In this document: positions 25,894 to 34,810 of the stretch, piece after piece | How positions within the stretch are numbered: position 1 is the stretch's first letter | Layout of the letters: each line of letters starts with the position of its first letter | From: Cerina litoralis | Lineage (GTDB): Bacteria; Bacteroidota; Bacteroidia; Flavobacteriales; Flavobacteriaceae | DNA length: 64,000 bases | Assembly: GCA_022008415.1 (NCBI GenBank) | Contig: JAIRBC010000010.1 | Coordinates: 62,001-126,000 of the forward strand | Direction: 5' to 3' | Translations under genes and position numbers: made by a program | Notes under the pieces: model-generated | What the model saw: only the letters and a program-made list of their open reading frames with translations | What the model was told of the DNA's origin: nothing | Database searches by the model: none

Positions 25894-25906
25894 CGTTCTG
25901 GCGGGG
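25894..25906 (-). repeat. Short dispersed repeat shared with 5895-5907
   Basis: CGTTCTGGCGGGG is the exact reverse complement of CCCCGCCAGAACG next to the 18-bp palindrome at 5.9 kb. It lies in the 236-bp spacer between the acidic protein gene and the PAP2 gene and is probably the remnant of the same intergenic element. Confidence 0.45.
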
Positions 25907-26079
25907 ATTTTGAAACGCAATGGATTTTCCCATCATTATTGCTGGGGCTTTTAGACGGACCGACCTAATAACTCCATAATCCATAACTTAGTCGCTCTAA
26001 TTGCAGAAATTTTGTTAGAAACTAAGGGCCCCACACTAAAGTGCCTAGTTTTTACCAACGATCGTGAACCATAAAGCAA

Positions 26080-26649
26080 ATGCTAGAAAGTATCGTACAA
26101 CACGATAGGGAACTCTTCCTTTTCCTCAATAATCTGGGGAACCCCACCTGGGATTCATTTTGGTTGGTTATAACCAATAAATGGAGCTCCATTCCGCTGT
26201 ACGCCGTCTTATTGTTCCTCGCCTATAAAAATCTGGGGGCAAGAAAAACGGTAATCCTAGTATTGACCGTAGTTGTAATGATTACCGTGACGGACCAGCT
26301 GGCCAATTTTTTCAAATATGGGGTTCAGCGTTTGCGACCTTGCCACAATCCGGACGTATATCCGTATATGCGCTTGGTGAAGGATTACTGTGGGGGCCAA
26401 TTTGGATACTTTTCGGCCCATGCCGCCAATTCAATGGCGGTGGCATTCGTCTTCACCTATATTCTACGGGAAAAATACAGGTTTATCGGACCTTTGCTTG
26501 TTTTATGGGCCGTTTTAGTGGGCTATAGCCGTATTTATATCGGGGTACACTATCCAATGGACGTGGTCACAGGAATGTTCTTTGGCTTGGTTTTTGGCTG
26601 GATCTTTGTCAAGTTATTTATCTTTGCCCAACAGAAGTACCAGTTATGA
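26080..26649 (+). CDS. PAP2-family membrane phosphatase
   Basis: A 189-residue integral membrane phosphatase. The three PAP2 motifs are present: Lys79 to Pro87 (KYGVQRLRP), YFSAHAANS with His114, and SRIYIGVHYPMD with Arg151, His157 and Asp161. The middle motif has FSAH in place of PSGH, a variant I regard as common in Bacteroidota. Likely substrates are polyprenyl pyrophosphate or lipid phosphates. Its end overlaps the next gene by 4 bp (ATGA), so the two proteins are probably translationally coupled and act on the same lipid-linked chemistry. Confidence 0.92.
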   Translation: MLESIVQHDRELFLFLNNLGNPTWDSFWLVITNKWSSIPLYAVLLFLAYKNLGARKTVILVLTVVVMITVTDQLANFFKYGVQRLRPCHNPDVYPYMRLVKDYCGGQFGYFSAHAANSMAVAFVFTYILREKYRFIGPLLVLWAVLVGYSRIYIGVHYPMDVVTGMFFGLVFGWIFVKLFIFAQQKYQL

Positions 26650-28304
26650 TATCGAATTCGAAGTATTGGGTTTTAATTTCCCTCATCGTTCTGGTCTATA
26701 TCGCCGGTATGTTCGTTCCCCTCTTTGAGAACGATTCCGCCCAATTTGCGGTCATGGCCATGAGAATGGTTCAAGAGCACGATTTCATCAACCTGTTCAA
26801 GGGTCCCCAGGAATATCTAGATAAGCCCCATATGCACTACTGGCTTGCCGCCTTATCGTTTAAAATTTTTGGGATCCACGACTGGGCTTATCGAATCCCC
26901 GCAATACTAGCTTCTCTTTTGGGAGCATATAGCTGCTATGGACTAGGGAAATTGCTGTACAATAAGGAAGTGGGCAAACTGTCTGCCCTCGTTTATTTAA
27001 CCGCCCAGACTATTGTACTTTCCAATATAGACGTCCGCACCGATGCCGTCCTCACGGGGTTCACCATTTTGGCCATCTGGCAATTGGCGGCCTATATTAA
27101 AACGAACGACCCAAAAAACATTATTTGGGGCGCCTTTGGCGCCGGGATCGCCTTTTCTACCAAAGGACAGATCGCCCTTTTGGTCGTAGGTTTGCCCATT
27201 TTGTGTCATTTGGCCTATACCAGAAAATGGAAAACGCTTATCAACTGGAAAGTCCCGGTGGGACTGGCTGTCTTTGCCATTACCATTGCTCCCATGCTCT
27301 ATGCTTATTACCATCAGTTTGATCTGCATCCCGAAAAGGTGATTCGTGGCCAAGATCACCGAAGCGGTATTTTCTTTATTTTTTGGCAACAGAGCTTTGA
27401 AAGATTGAGCGGGGAAGGCGTGGGTAAGAACAGCAGCGATTATTTCTTCTTTTTCCACACCTTTCTATGGGTCTTCCTCCCTTGGACCGTCATAGGAATT
27501 GCCTCCTATTGGGATAAGATAAAAGACTTTTTTAAAAATAAATTTCAATTTAGGCCGGAACAGGAGTTTTTAACATTGGGAGGGGTTACCCTTATTTTTA
27601 TTATCATCAGTTTCGCCCAGTTTAAGCTGCCGCATTACCTCAACATAACCATACCGCTATTTTCGGTGCTGACTGCCTCGTATTTATACGGTCTCTCGAC
27701 AAGGAATAAGGAAAAGACCTTAAAATTATTACTAAGCGTCCAGTATTTTATTCTGGGTATCGTCTTTGTGGCTACAACACTGATCTGCTTCTATGTCTTT
27801 AAGTTCGAAAATCTATGGAACTATCTGTGGCTGGGGATCTTACTTGCGTGTATAGCCTATTTTTGCTTTAAGGCCGATGCCATGTACCCACGTATAGTAA
27901 CGATTTCTGTATGCACCGCTGTTTTATTGAACGCAATCTTGAACCTACATTTTTACCCCTCCTTGTTAGAGTACCAAGGAGGGTCCACAATGGCCCAGGT
28001 GGTTGCCCAAAATTCCATCCCCGTGGACAATATTTACAAACTCTCCGAAGGACATACCTGGGCGTTGGATTTCTACGATAAAAAACCGTTGATCATTTCT
28101 TCCCTAAAGGGTATTAAACAAAAGAACGACATTTGGGTGTATGTAACGGATGATGAGTTGGAACAACTCCAAAAATCGGGATTCGATTGGGACCATCAGT
28201 ACACGGTAGACCAATTTCCCATTACTAGGCTACAGGCAAAATTCCTTAACCCCAATACCAGGCAACGGATTCTGGATAAACGGCACTTGGTTCATATTTA
28301 TTAA
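26646..28304 (+). CDS. GT39/ArnT-like membrane glycosyltransferase
   Basis: A 552-residue protein with about 11-12 membrane helices. The first periplasmic loop holds the acidic catalytic region FENDSAQFAVMAMRM, then KGPQEYLDKPHMHYWLAALS, as in PMT/ArnT (GT39-type) enzymes that transfer sugars from polyprenyl phosphate carriers. The acceptor could be lipid A, protein or another surface glycan. It starts within the stop region of the PAP2 gene (ATGA overlap), which suggests the phosphatase either prepares the acceptor or recycles the lipid carrier. This pairing is inference from context. Confidence 0.88.
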   Translation: MISNSKYWVLISLIVLVYIAGMFVPLFENDSAQFAVMAMRMVQEHDFINLFKGPQEYLDKPHMHYWLAALSFKIFGIHDWAYRIPAILASLLGAYSCYGLGKLLYNKEVGKLSALVYLTAQTIVLSNIDVRTDAVLTGFTILAIWQLAAYIKTNDPKNIIWGAFGAGIAFSTKGQIALLVVGLPILCHLAYTRKWKTLINWKVPVGLAVFAITIAPMLYAYYHQFDLHPEKVIRGQDHRSGIFFIFWQQSFERLSGEGVGKNSSDYFFFFHTFLWVFLPWTVIGIASYWDKIKDFFKNKFQFRPEQEFLTLGGVTLIFIIISFAQFKLPHYLNITIPLFSVLTASYLYGLSTRNKEKTLKLLLSVQYFILGIVFVATTLICFYVFKFENLWNYLWLGILLACIAYFCFKADAMYPRIVTISVCTAVLLNAILNLHFYPSLLEYQGGSTMAQVVAQNSIPVDNIYKLSEGHTWALDFYDKKPLIISSLKGIKQKNDIWVYVTDDELEQLQKSGFDWDHQYTVDQFPITRLQAKFLNPNTRQRILDKRHLVHIY

Positions 28305-28361
28305 GCAGGTTCAAGTTCAAAATTAAACCAATATCACTAACAATACATATTTAAAATAACG

Positions 28362-29162
28362 ATTACAATCGACAAAAGACCTGCACATATCGCCCTAAAA
28401 GCAACCGACCTAGCTGTTGGATACTCCAAGAAAAAGGCCCAAAGCATTGTAGCCCAGGGCATAAACTTTTCCGTGTTCCAAGGAGAACTGGTAGCCATCG
28501 TGGGGGTCAACGGGATAGGGAAATCCACATTGTTGCGCACATTGGGCAAGGTGCAACCAAAACTTGCCGGCGCCATTGACATCGAGGGAAATCCGATCGA
28601 AAAACATTCAGCTCTCCGTCTCGCTTCCAAAATAAGCATTGTCCTTACCGAACCTGTAACGGCAAAGAACCTGACCGTCCAGGAATTGGTATCCCTAGGT
28701 AGGCAGCCCTACACCAATTGGATCGGAACGTTGTCCGGTATCGATGTACAAAAAATTGAAACCGCTATATCCATGGTAGGGGTCGACGAACTTAAAAATA
28801 AAAAATGTTATGAACTCAGTGATGGGCAATTACAAAAGGTGATGATTGCCCGGGCCTTGGCCCAGGACACCCCGATCATGTTATTGGACGAGCCAACGAC
28901 CCATCTAGACCTTTATCACAAAGTGTCCCTTCTTAAACTCTTGCAGCACATTGCGCACAGCACGGAGAAGACGATATTGTTTACCACACACGAAATAGAG
29001 GTCGCCATTCAACTTTGCGACAAAATGTTGATTTTGGAAAAGGGTAAGAGTACGTTTGGCCAACCCTGTGAGCTAATCTCCAAGAAAAGTTTTGAAACTC
29101 TTTTTCCTTCGGATGCCCTGACATTCGATTCCCGGACGGGTGCTTTTAAGGTTATTAAATAA
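28362..29162 (+). CDS. ABC transporter ATP-binding protein (iron/cobalamin/heme type), non-canonical start
   Basis: An ATPase subunit of the FepC/BtuD/HmuV type. Walker A is GVNGIGKST, the Q-loop lies in SLGRQPYTNW, the signature is LSDGQLQKV and Walker B is IMLLDEPTTHLD. Protein-like sequence runs upstream of the first ordinary in-frame start (GTG at 28473) and includes LKATDLAVGYSKKKAQSIVA with the A-loop Tyr. The frame is closed by TAA at 28338, and between that stop and the GTG there is no in-frame ATG, GTG or TTG. An ATT at 28362 would give 266 residues, a normal length, and is used here; ATA at 28356 is an alternative. No permease or binding protein is adjacent. Confidence 0.75.
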   Translation: MTIDKRPAHIALKATDLAVGYSKKKAQSIVAQGINFSVFQGELVAIVGVNGIGKSTLLRTLGKVQPKLAGAIDIEGNPIEKHSALRLASKISIVLTEPVTAKNLTVQELVSLGRQPYTNWIGTLSGIDVQKIETAISMVGVDELKNKKCYELSDGQLQKVMIARALAQDTPIMLLDEPTTHLDLYHKVSLLKLLQHIAHSTEKTILFTTHEIEVAIQLCDKMLILEKGKSTFGQPCELISKKSFETLFPSDALTFDSRTGAFKVIK

Positions 29163-29325
29163 AAAAATCCGACCTTTTTAATAAATGGTACTATTGCCAT
29201 TGGCAAAAATACCAAATCCATTTCCCGTCCAATTGCGACCAAACCTTTATCTTTACCCCTAAAATTCTTTTAAGCTTTCTCTTTTTACCAAAGGGTTTAA
29301 TAGGGTTACAAAAGTTCACAATAAT

Positions 29326-30669
29326 ATGGATCCCCTAATCATTTATGCATTAATCGGCCTAGTTTGTTTGGCCTTGGGTTATTTTTTGGGAAATTATATC
29401 CAAAACCTGAAAACCAAATCCACCCAGAGCGCACTGGAGGAACGGGAACTTCAATCCCGTCACAAAATCGTCGACCTTGAGGAAAAGACAAGGGAATCGG
29501 ACCGGGAAAAGGAAGAACTGCGCTCGGAAAAAGAATTGTTGGGAAACCAGATTGTCCGTTACCAGGCCGATATCGAAAATCTTACATTAAAGAATAGGGA
29601 GCAAAAAGAGGAGGTAAGGAAACTTCAAGAAAAATTCACCAAGGAGTTCGAGAATTTGGCCAACAAAATTTTAGATGAAAAAAGCACGAAATTTACACAG
29701 CAGAACCGGGAGAACATCAAAAACATACTAAGCCCGTTACAGGAGAAAATATTGATTTTCGAAAAAAAGGTAGAAGAAAGCCAAAAGGAGAACATCAGCA
29801 TTCATTCGGCCTTAAAAGAACAGCTTTTAAACCTTCAAAGCCAAAACCTCAAGATTACACAGGAAGCGGAGAACCTTACCAAGGCCCTTAAGGGCGACAG
29901 CAAAATGCAGGGGAACTGGGGAGAACTGGTCTTGGAACGGGTTTTGGAAAAGTCTGGTTTGGAAAAGGACAGGGAGTATACGGTGCAACAAAGCTTTACC
30001 CGGGAAGATGGCAGCAGGGTGTTGCCAGATGTGATCATAAATTTGCCCGATGGCAAAAAGATGATCGTAGATTCTAAAGTTTCCCTTACCGACTACGAAC
30101 GGTATGTAAACGCCGAGGACGAATTAAAGGAGGGGTTTTTAAAGGACCATATCCATTCATTAAGAAAACATGTCGATCAACTATCCGCTAAAAAATACGA
30201 GGATCTTTATGAGATGGAAAGTCCGGATTTTGTATTGATGTTTGTTCCCATCGAGCCCGCATTTGCAATCGCGATTAATACGGACAACTCCCTTTACAAC
30301 AAAGCATTTGAGCAGAATATCATTATCGTCACCCCATCGACCTTGCTGGCCACCTTGCGTACCATAGACTCCATGTGGAACAACGAAAAACAACAGCGAA
30401 ACGCAATAGAAATTGCCAGGCAGGCCGGGGCACTTTACGATAAATTTGAAGGCTTTGTAGGCGACTTGACCAAAGTAGGCAAGAAAATGGACGAGGCTAA
30501 AACCGAATATAAAGGAGCGATGAACAAATTGGTAGAGGGAAGGGGAAATATTGTCTACAGCATTGAAAAATTAAAAAAAATGGGGGCCAAGGCCAAAAAA
30601 TCGATACCGGATCCAATTTTAAAACGCGCTGTGGATAACGATTATGAAGAAATTGAAGGTGCCCCGTAG
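29326..30669 (+). CDS. rmuC: DNA recombination protein RmuC
   Basis: A 447-residue protein with an N-terminal membrane helix (IIYALIGLVCLALGYFLG), a long charged coiled coil to about residue 185, and the RmuC nuclease-like core. The core includes KMQGNWGELVLERVLEKSGL, the strand-rich VLPDVIINLPDGKKMIVDSK, DFVLMFVPIEPAFAIAI and IIIVTPSTLLATLRT. RmuC limits inversion and recombination at repeats in E. coli. It is not evidently linked to the neighbouring genes. Confidence 0.95.
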   Translation: MDPLIIYALIGLVCLALGYFLGNYIQNLKTKSTQSALEERELQSRHKIVDLEEKTRESDREKEELRSEKELLGNQIVRYQADIENLTLKNREQKEEVRKLQEKFTKEFENLANKILDEKSTKFTQQNRENIKNILSPLQEKILIFEKKVEESQKENISIHSALKEQLLNLQSQNLKITQEAENLTKALKGDSKMQGNWGELVLERVLEKSGLEKDREYTVQQSFTREDGSRVLPDVIINLPDGKKMIVDSKVSLTDYERYVNAEDELKEGFLKDHIHSLRKHVDQLSAKKYEDLYEMESPDFVLMFVPIEPAFAIAINTDNSLYNKAFEQNIIIVTPSTLLATLRTIDSMWNNEKQQRNAIEIARQAGALYDKFEGFVGDLTKVGKKMDEAKTEYKGAMNKLVEGRGNIVYSIEKLKKMGAKAKKSIPDPILKRAVDNDYEEIEGAP

Positions 30670-30770
30670 GCAGTAGGAAAAATTCTGAATTTTAAATTGT
30701 TATCAAAATCACTACACTTCCATTCTTATATGAACATCGACTTGAGCTATAAAAACACAAATCCTATAAA

Positions 30771-31136
30771 ATGAAAAAAGCCCTAATCATAACCATTTCT
30801 ATAATCTGCCTTGTTTTTGCGGGCTATTATGCCTTTGTTTACTACGTACCGTACAGCAGCGGCGTACGCTCGGGGGAGTTGATAAAAATAAGCCATAAAG
30901 GGATGCTGATAAAGACCTGGGAAGGGGAAATCAGCCAAGGGATTTCCGGGGCACAGATATTTTCGTTCTCCGTGCTGGACAAGGATACGGACGCCATAGA
31001 AAAATTGAAGGAATACCAAGGTGAATATGTAAAGCTAGATTACATAGAACGGTATACCACCTTCGCTTGGTTGGGGGATACCAAATATTTTGTCACCAAG
31101 GTAACGCTAGACAAATCACCGCATTTCGGAAATTAA
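30771..31136 (+). CDS. Membrane-anchored protein of unknown function
   Basis: A 121-residue protein with one N-terminal helix (IITISIICLVFAGYYAF), so it is anchored with the rest probably outside the cytoplasm. The conserved-looking core is SGVRSGELIKISHKGMLIKT followed by WEGEISQG and later LDYIERYTTFAWLGDTKYFV. I recall such flavobacterial proteins sometimes carrying a 6-phosphogluconate dehydrogenase label, which nothing here supports: there is no Rossmann motif, and a genuine gnd lies at 34811. Confidence 0.82.
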   Translation: MKKALIITISIICLVFAGYYAFVYYVPYSSGVRSGELIKISHKGMLIKTWEGEISQGISGAQIFSFSVLDKDTDAIEKLKEYQGEYVKLDYIERYTTFAWLGDTKYFVTKVTLDKSPHFGN

Positions 31137-31152
31137 TCCCCTTGTAATTCAA

Positions 31153-31224
31153 GTGTTAAGTTAAGCCAAAGGTGTCGCATAATCCATGATAGCCTAATAC
31201 GTCATTTCAACTATAACTTAACAC
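31153..31224. mobile_element. 72-bp element with terminal inverted repeats (MITE-like)
   Basis: GTGTTAAGTTA (31153-31163) and TAACTTAACAC (31214-31224) are exact 11-bp terminal inverted repeats. The left 31-33 bases match, with about two differences, the reverse complement of the right end of the element at 42803-42979. The right 25 bases match that element's other end at about 21 positions. It looks like an internally deleted copy of the longer element. It lies directly upstream of the thioesterase gene. No target duplication was evident. Confidence 0.6.
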
Positions 31225-31244
31225 GAGCTTAATACGACCCTGAT

Positions 31245-31793
31245 ATGAAATACAAAAGTTTTAAAGAATCCAGGGTGACCATCACCCAATTGATGCTTCC
31301 CTCCCACTCCAATTTTAGTGGCAAGATCCACGGTGGATTTATATTGAACTTAATGGACCAGATCGCATTTACCTGCGCTTCCAAACACTCCCGATGCTAT
31401 TGCGTTACCGCATCCGTTAACAAGGTAGACTTCCTGAACCCCATAGGGGTTGGGGAGCTTATAACGCTCAAGGCTTCGGTGAACTATACCGGGACCACTT
31501 CCATGGTCATTGGGGTACGGGTGGAATCTGAAAACATAACAACGGGTGTTAAAAAACACTGTAACTCTTCCTATTTTACCATGGTTGCGAAGGATGCCAA
31601 TGGCAATAACGTCAGCGTTCCAGGATTAATTTTAGAAACGGAACAAGGAGTGCGCCGTTTTGCACGCAGTATTCAAAGAAAGGCCGAGGCATCTTCCAGA
31701 GGCAATCGATTTGATCCCTCGAAATTTATTATCTCGGAGCATTTGGAACGCCTAAAGGGCGAAAACGTTATGTTGAATTTGGAAGAAAATTAA
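31245..31793 (+). CDS. Acyl-CoA thioesterase (hotdog fold)
   Basis: A 182-residue hotdog thioesterase that hydrolyses acyl-CoA. Its core is the family segment LPSHSNFSGKIHGGFILNLM, then DQIAFTCASKH and VDFLNPIGVGELITLKASVN. A C-terminal charged extension follows after about residue 145. It starts 20 bp after the MITE-like element, so that element probably lies within or next to its promoter. Confidence 0.93.
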   Translation: MKYKSFKESRVTITQLMLPSHSNFSGKIHGGFILNLMDQIAFTCASKHSRCYCVTASVNKVDFLNPIGVGELITLKASVNYTGTTSMVIGVRVESENITTGVKKHCNSSYFTMVAKDANGNNVSVPGLILETEQGVRRFARSIQRKAEASSRGNRFDPSKFIISEHLERLKGENVMLNLEEN

Positions 31794-31955
31794 ACTATCC
31801 CGAAAAGCCGCGTAGGTATCCGTTGAAAGACCGCTGTGCTACATGAGTCTTAGCAACTAGACCTTTTGTTTGGATTACCCCCTAGAATCTTTGCAACCCG
31901 TGATTATGTAGACGTTACCCCTGGGAAAAAGCCTCGAGGTATTATATTGATTTAA

Positions 31956-32666
31956 TCACAGTCCCCGTGCTGCCGCCCCATCCAAAAACCAATCCAAATC
32001 ACCGGACTTGGGATCCACCAAAGCGGCTGGATAAGAGCCGAAATTGCCTTTCCTGTTTACAATTTCCCGAACCTTCTCCATCTTACCCACGCCCGTGACC
32101 AAAAATGCCACCTTTTTTGCATTGTTGATCACTTTTCCGGTAATCGTAATCCTTTTTTGACCGGAATCGGGGTGTACGGCAACCTCGCACAGGTTCCCTG
32201 AATCCCACAAATGGATGTTGTAAGGAAATACGGAAGCCGTATGGCCATCATCACCCATCCCCAGGATGACTAGGTCAAATTGGGGGACTCCATCAAAATG
32301 TGGCAATCTAGATTCCAACACTTCACTATATCTAATAGCTTCCTCCTTAGGTAGGTTCTCTCCATAGATCCGGTGTACATTTCCCTCTGGAATATCAATT
32401 TTGGACAACAGGTGATCCACGGTCATTTTGTAATTGCTCTCGCTATCGTTGGGAGGAACGCAACGCTCATCGCCCCAGTATAAATGCACCCGATCCCAAT
32501 TTATGGAGTCGTGATATTCCGTTGCCAATTCGTCAAATACAATCTTGGGGGTACTACCTCCAGAGAGGGCAATATGTACCTCCGAGCGGTTGGCCACCAA
32601 ACCTTGCAAATACTTGGCAAAATTTTGGGCTACGTCCAATTTTGATTCGGATATGTTTAGTTTCAT
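31956..32666 (-). CDS. pgl: 6-phosphogluconolactonase
   Basis: Hydrolyses 6-phosphoglucono-lactone, the second step of the oxidative pentose phosphate pathway. The 236-residue length is standard. Motifs are IALSGGSTPKIVFDEL near the N-terminus, VHLYWGDERCVPPNDSESNY and FDLVILGMGDDGHTASVFPY. It follows zwf on the same strand with a 165-bp gap; gnd is divergent nearby, so the whole oxidative branch is clustered. Confidence 0.97.
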   Translation of the reverse strand: MKLNISESKLDVAQNFAKYLQGLVANRSEVHIALSGGSTPKIVFDELATEYHDSINWDRVHLYWGDERCVPPNDSESNYKMTVDHLLSKIDIPEGNVHRIYGENLPKEEAIRYSEVLESRLPHFDGVPQFDLVILGMGDDGHTASVFPYNIHLWDSGNLCEVAVHPDSGQKRITITGKVINNAKKVAFLVTGVGKMEKVREIVNRKGNFGSYPAALVDPKSGDLDWFLDGAAARGL

Positions 32667-32831
32667 GTTAAACCTGAATTAAAATGAATGTTACAATAAT
32701 CAAAGAAGTACCAATTGATCAAATTAGAAAAGAGAATAGAGACAATAGAAAAAAGAATTTTATGTACTCAACAAGTAAGCTAGGTTATTTTGTCCTTGGT
32801 CTAGGTTCTCTTTTCTTTTCTCTTAGCTAAA

Positions 32832-34364
32832 TCAAGAAAGCACACAAAAGCCCATATCATCGGCCAAATGTTCCCCTGGGTTTCTCCATGTATAATTGCC
32901 TTCCAAAAGAGTATCGGAATTCTTAGGGCCCCAAACCCCTGCAGAATATCCATAAGTCTTCACCCCTTTGTTATTTTCCCAATAATCGAGAATGGGGTCT
33001 ACAAACTCCCATGCGGCCTCTACTTCATCGGCACGGGCATAGAGCGTCGCATCGCCCTGCATGGCATCCAAGAGCAATCTCTCGTAGGCCTGCATAATAT
33101 GGTTGTCGACCAGGCTAGAATAATAAAAATCCATATTGGCGCGCTCTACCTTAAAGCCCTGTCCCGGCACCTTTACCCCGAACTTTATCATGATGCCCTC
33201 ATCGGGCTGGATCCGGATAATCAGCTTATTATCCATATTATTGATGTCCACGTCGTTGAATACCTGGTGATGGGGGGTTTTAAAATGGACTACAACTTCG
33301 GTTACTTTGGTCGGCATTCTTTTGGCCGTCCTAACATAAAAGGGCACATCGGCCCACCGCCAGTTATCCACAAAAAATTTGATGGCAGCATAGGTTTCGG
33401 TCTTGGAATTGGGATCTACCCCGTCTTCCTCCCGATATCCCTTCACCTTTTCTCCATCGATGACCGAGGCCAAATACTGCCCCCTGATCGTATTGTCGTA
33501 CAAGGTCTTTTCGTCGTGCATGATCCTTAGGGATTTTAAGGCCTTGACCTTTTCGTTTCTAATTTCTTCCGCACTTGCATTGATGGGCGGTTCCATAACA
33601 ACCAAGGATACGATCTGCAACAAATGGCTCTGGAACATATCGCGCAATGCCCCCGATTTATCATAGTATCCCCCTCTCTTTTCCACACCCACACTTTCTG
33701 CATTGGTGATTTCCACGTGCTGTATGTAGTTGCGGTTCCACAGCGGTTCAAAAATACTGTTCGCAAATCGGGTCACCAATAAATTTTGGACGGTCTCCTT
33801 GCCCAAATAATGGTCTATCCTATAAATTTGGGATTCGTTAAAATATTGATGGAGGCCTTTGTTCAAGTTCTTGGCCGTCTTTAAATTGTACCCGAAAGGT
33901 TTTTCCACGATCAAGCGCCTAAACCCGCTCGATTCATCGCTAAGGCCTTGTTCCGATACATTTTTTGCAATGGTCTCATAAAGGTTGGGCGGCGTTGCCA
34001 AATAGAACATGTAATTGCCCCCGGTACCAAATTTAGTATCCAAATCCGATATCCGTGTATTTACTTTACCATAACTTACATCGTAGTCGTCCCCCAAATC
34101 CTCATAAAAAAATTGGTTGGCAAATGCGTCCACAAAATCCTGGTTTTCCCCTTTAAGCGCCTCTTTTAGATACGGGCTTTCCAGGACCACTCTTTTACGA
34201 AAGGTGTTGTCGGTAAGGTTACTGCGACTAAGGCCCAAAACCACAAAATTATCCGGTAAATGCTTTCCTTTATACAAATTATATAGGGCGGGCACCAACT
34301 TTCGGGCCGTAAGATCACCCGAAGCGCCAAAAATGACCAACATTTGATTTGCTGTTTTATTCAT
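32832..34364 (-). CDS. zwf: Glucose-6-phosphate 1-dehydrogenase
   Basis: Oxidises glucose-6-phosphate to the lactone with NADP. It is a standard 510-residue enzyme with the nucleotide-binding start VIFGASGDLTARKLVPALY and the active-site segment YRIDHYLGKETVQN, containing the catalytic lysine-flanking His-Tyr pair. The middle VEKPFGYNLKTAKNLN also fits. It is transcribed divergently from gnd across a 446-bp spacer, and pgl follows. Confidence 0.98.
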   Translation of the reverse strand: MNKTANQMLVIFGASGDLTARKLVPALYNLYKGKHLPDNFVVLGLSRSNLTDNTFRKRVVLESPYLKEALKGENQDFVDAFANQFFYEDLGDDYDVSYGKVNTRISDLDTKFGTGGNYMFYLATPPNLYETIAKNVSEQGLSDESSGFRRLIVEKPFGYNLKTAKNLNKGLHQYFNESQIYRIDHYLGKETVQNLLVTRFANSIFEPLWNRNYIQHVEITNAESVGVEKRGGYYDKSGALRDMFQSHLLQIVSLVVMEPPINASAEEIRNEKVKALKSLRIMHDEKTLYDNTIRGQYLASVIDGEKVKGYREEDGVDPNSKTETYAAIKFFVDNWRWADVPFYVRTAKRMPTKVTEVVVHFKTPHHQVFNDVDINNMDNKLIIRIQPDEGIMIKFGVKVPGQGFKVERANMDFYYSSLVDNHIMQAYERLLLDAMQGDATLYARADEVEAAWEFVDPILDYWENNKGVKTYGYSAGVWGPKNSDTLLEGNYTWRNPGEHLADDMGFCVLS

Positions 34365-34810
34365 CCAAATAAATATGAGTTAATATTTTGATTTTCAATT
34401 AATTATACTTATTTCAAAATTAGAATAAGGAAAATAGGATAAAAAGATAAGACTCTTAACAATAGAAATGGTCGACTTTGCATATAAATTTTCGGCCTTT
34501 CCAATTTCTTGCCTATTCAATTCACACCCTGCATTTTTTAAACCTCGAACGTTGAAGCTTCTTCTGCCGACCGCAACCGTTCACAACACTACTAATAATT
34601 TCTAATTTCTTTGGCCTGTATTCTTTTGCTTTTTTGGTCCCCTAAGAAGTATCCATTTGGCATTTGACAGAAAAAGTGGATATTTTAAATTAATTTTGGA
34701 ATAAATATTTGAGGCACGAAGATAGGGCATATTTAAAACATATAATTTACATCATTGGATTACTTAACATTTCGATCTCCAGGGGAGTCGATTTTCAACA
34801 AATTTACATT
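34365..34810. other. Intergenic region between zwf and gnd
   Basis: This 446-bp AT-rich spacer separates the divergent zwf and gnd start codons and must hold both promoters. A TTG-started extension of gnd to 34709 is open but not conserved-looking and was rejected. No hairpin, repeat or further gene was recognised. Confidence 0.5.

Noticed and set aside
28473..29162. GTG at 28473 as the start of the ABC ATPase
   Set aside because: It would remove the A-loop and first strands, which are clearly encoded upstream in the same frame.
30771..31136. Labelling this protein a 6-phosphogluconate dehydrogenase
   Set aside because: There is no nucleotide-binding motif and the length is far too short; the true enzyme is encoded at 34811-36220.
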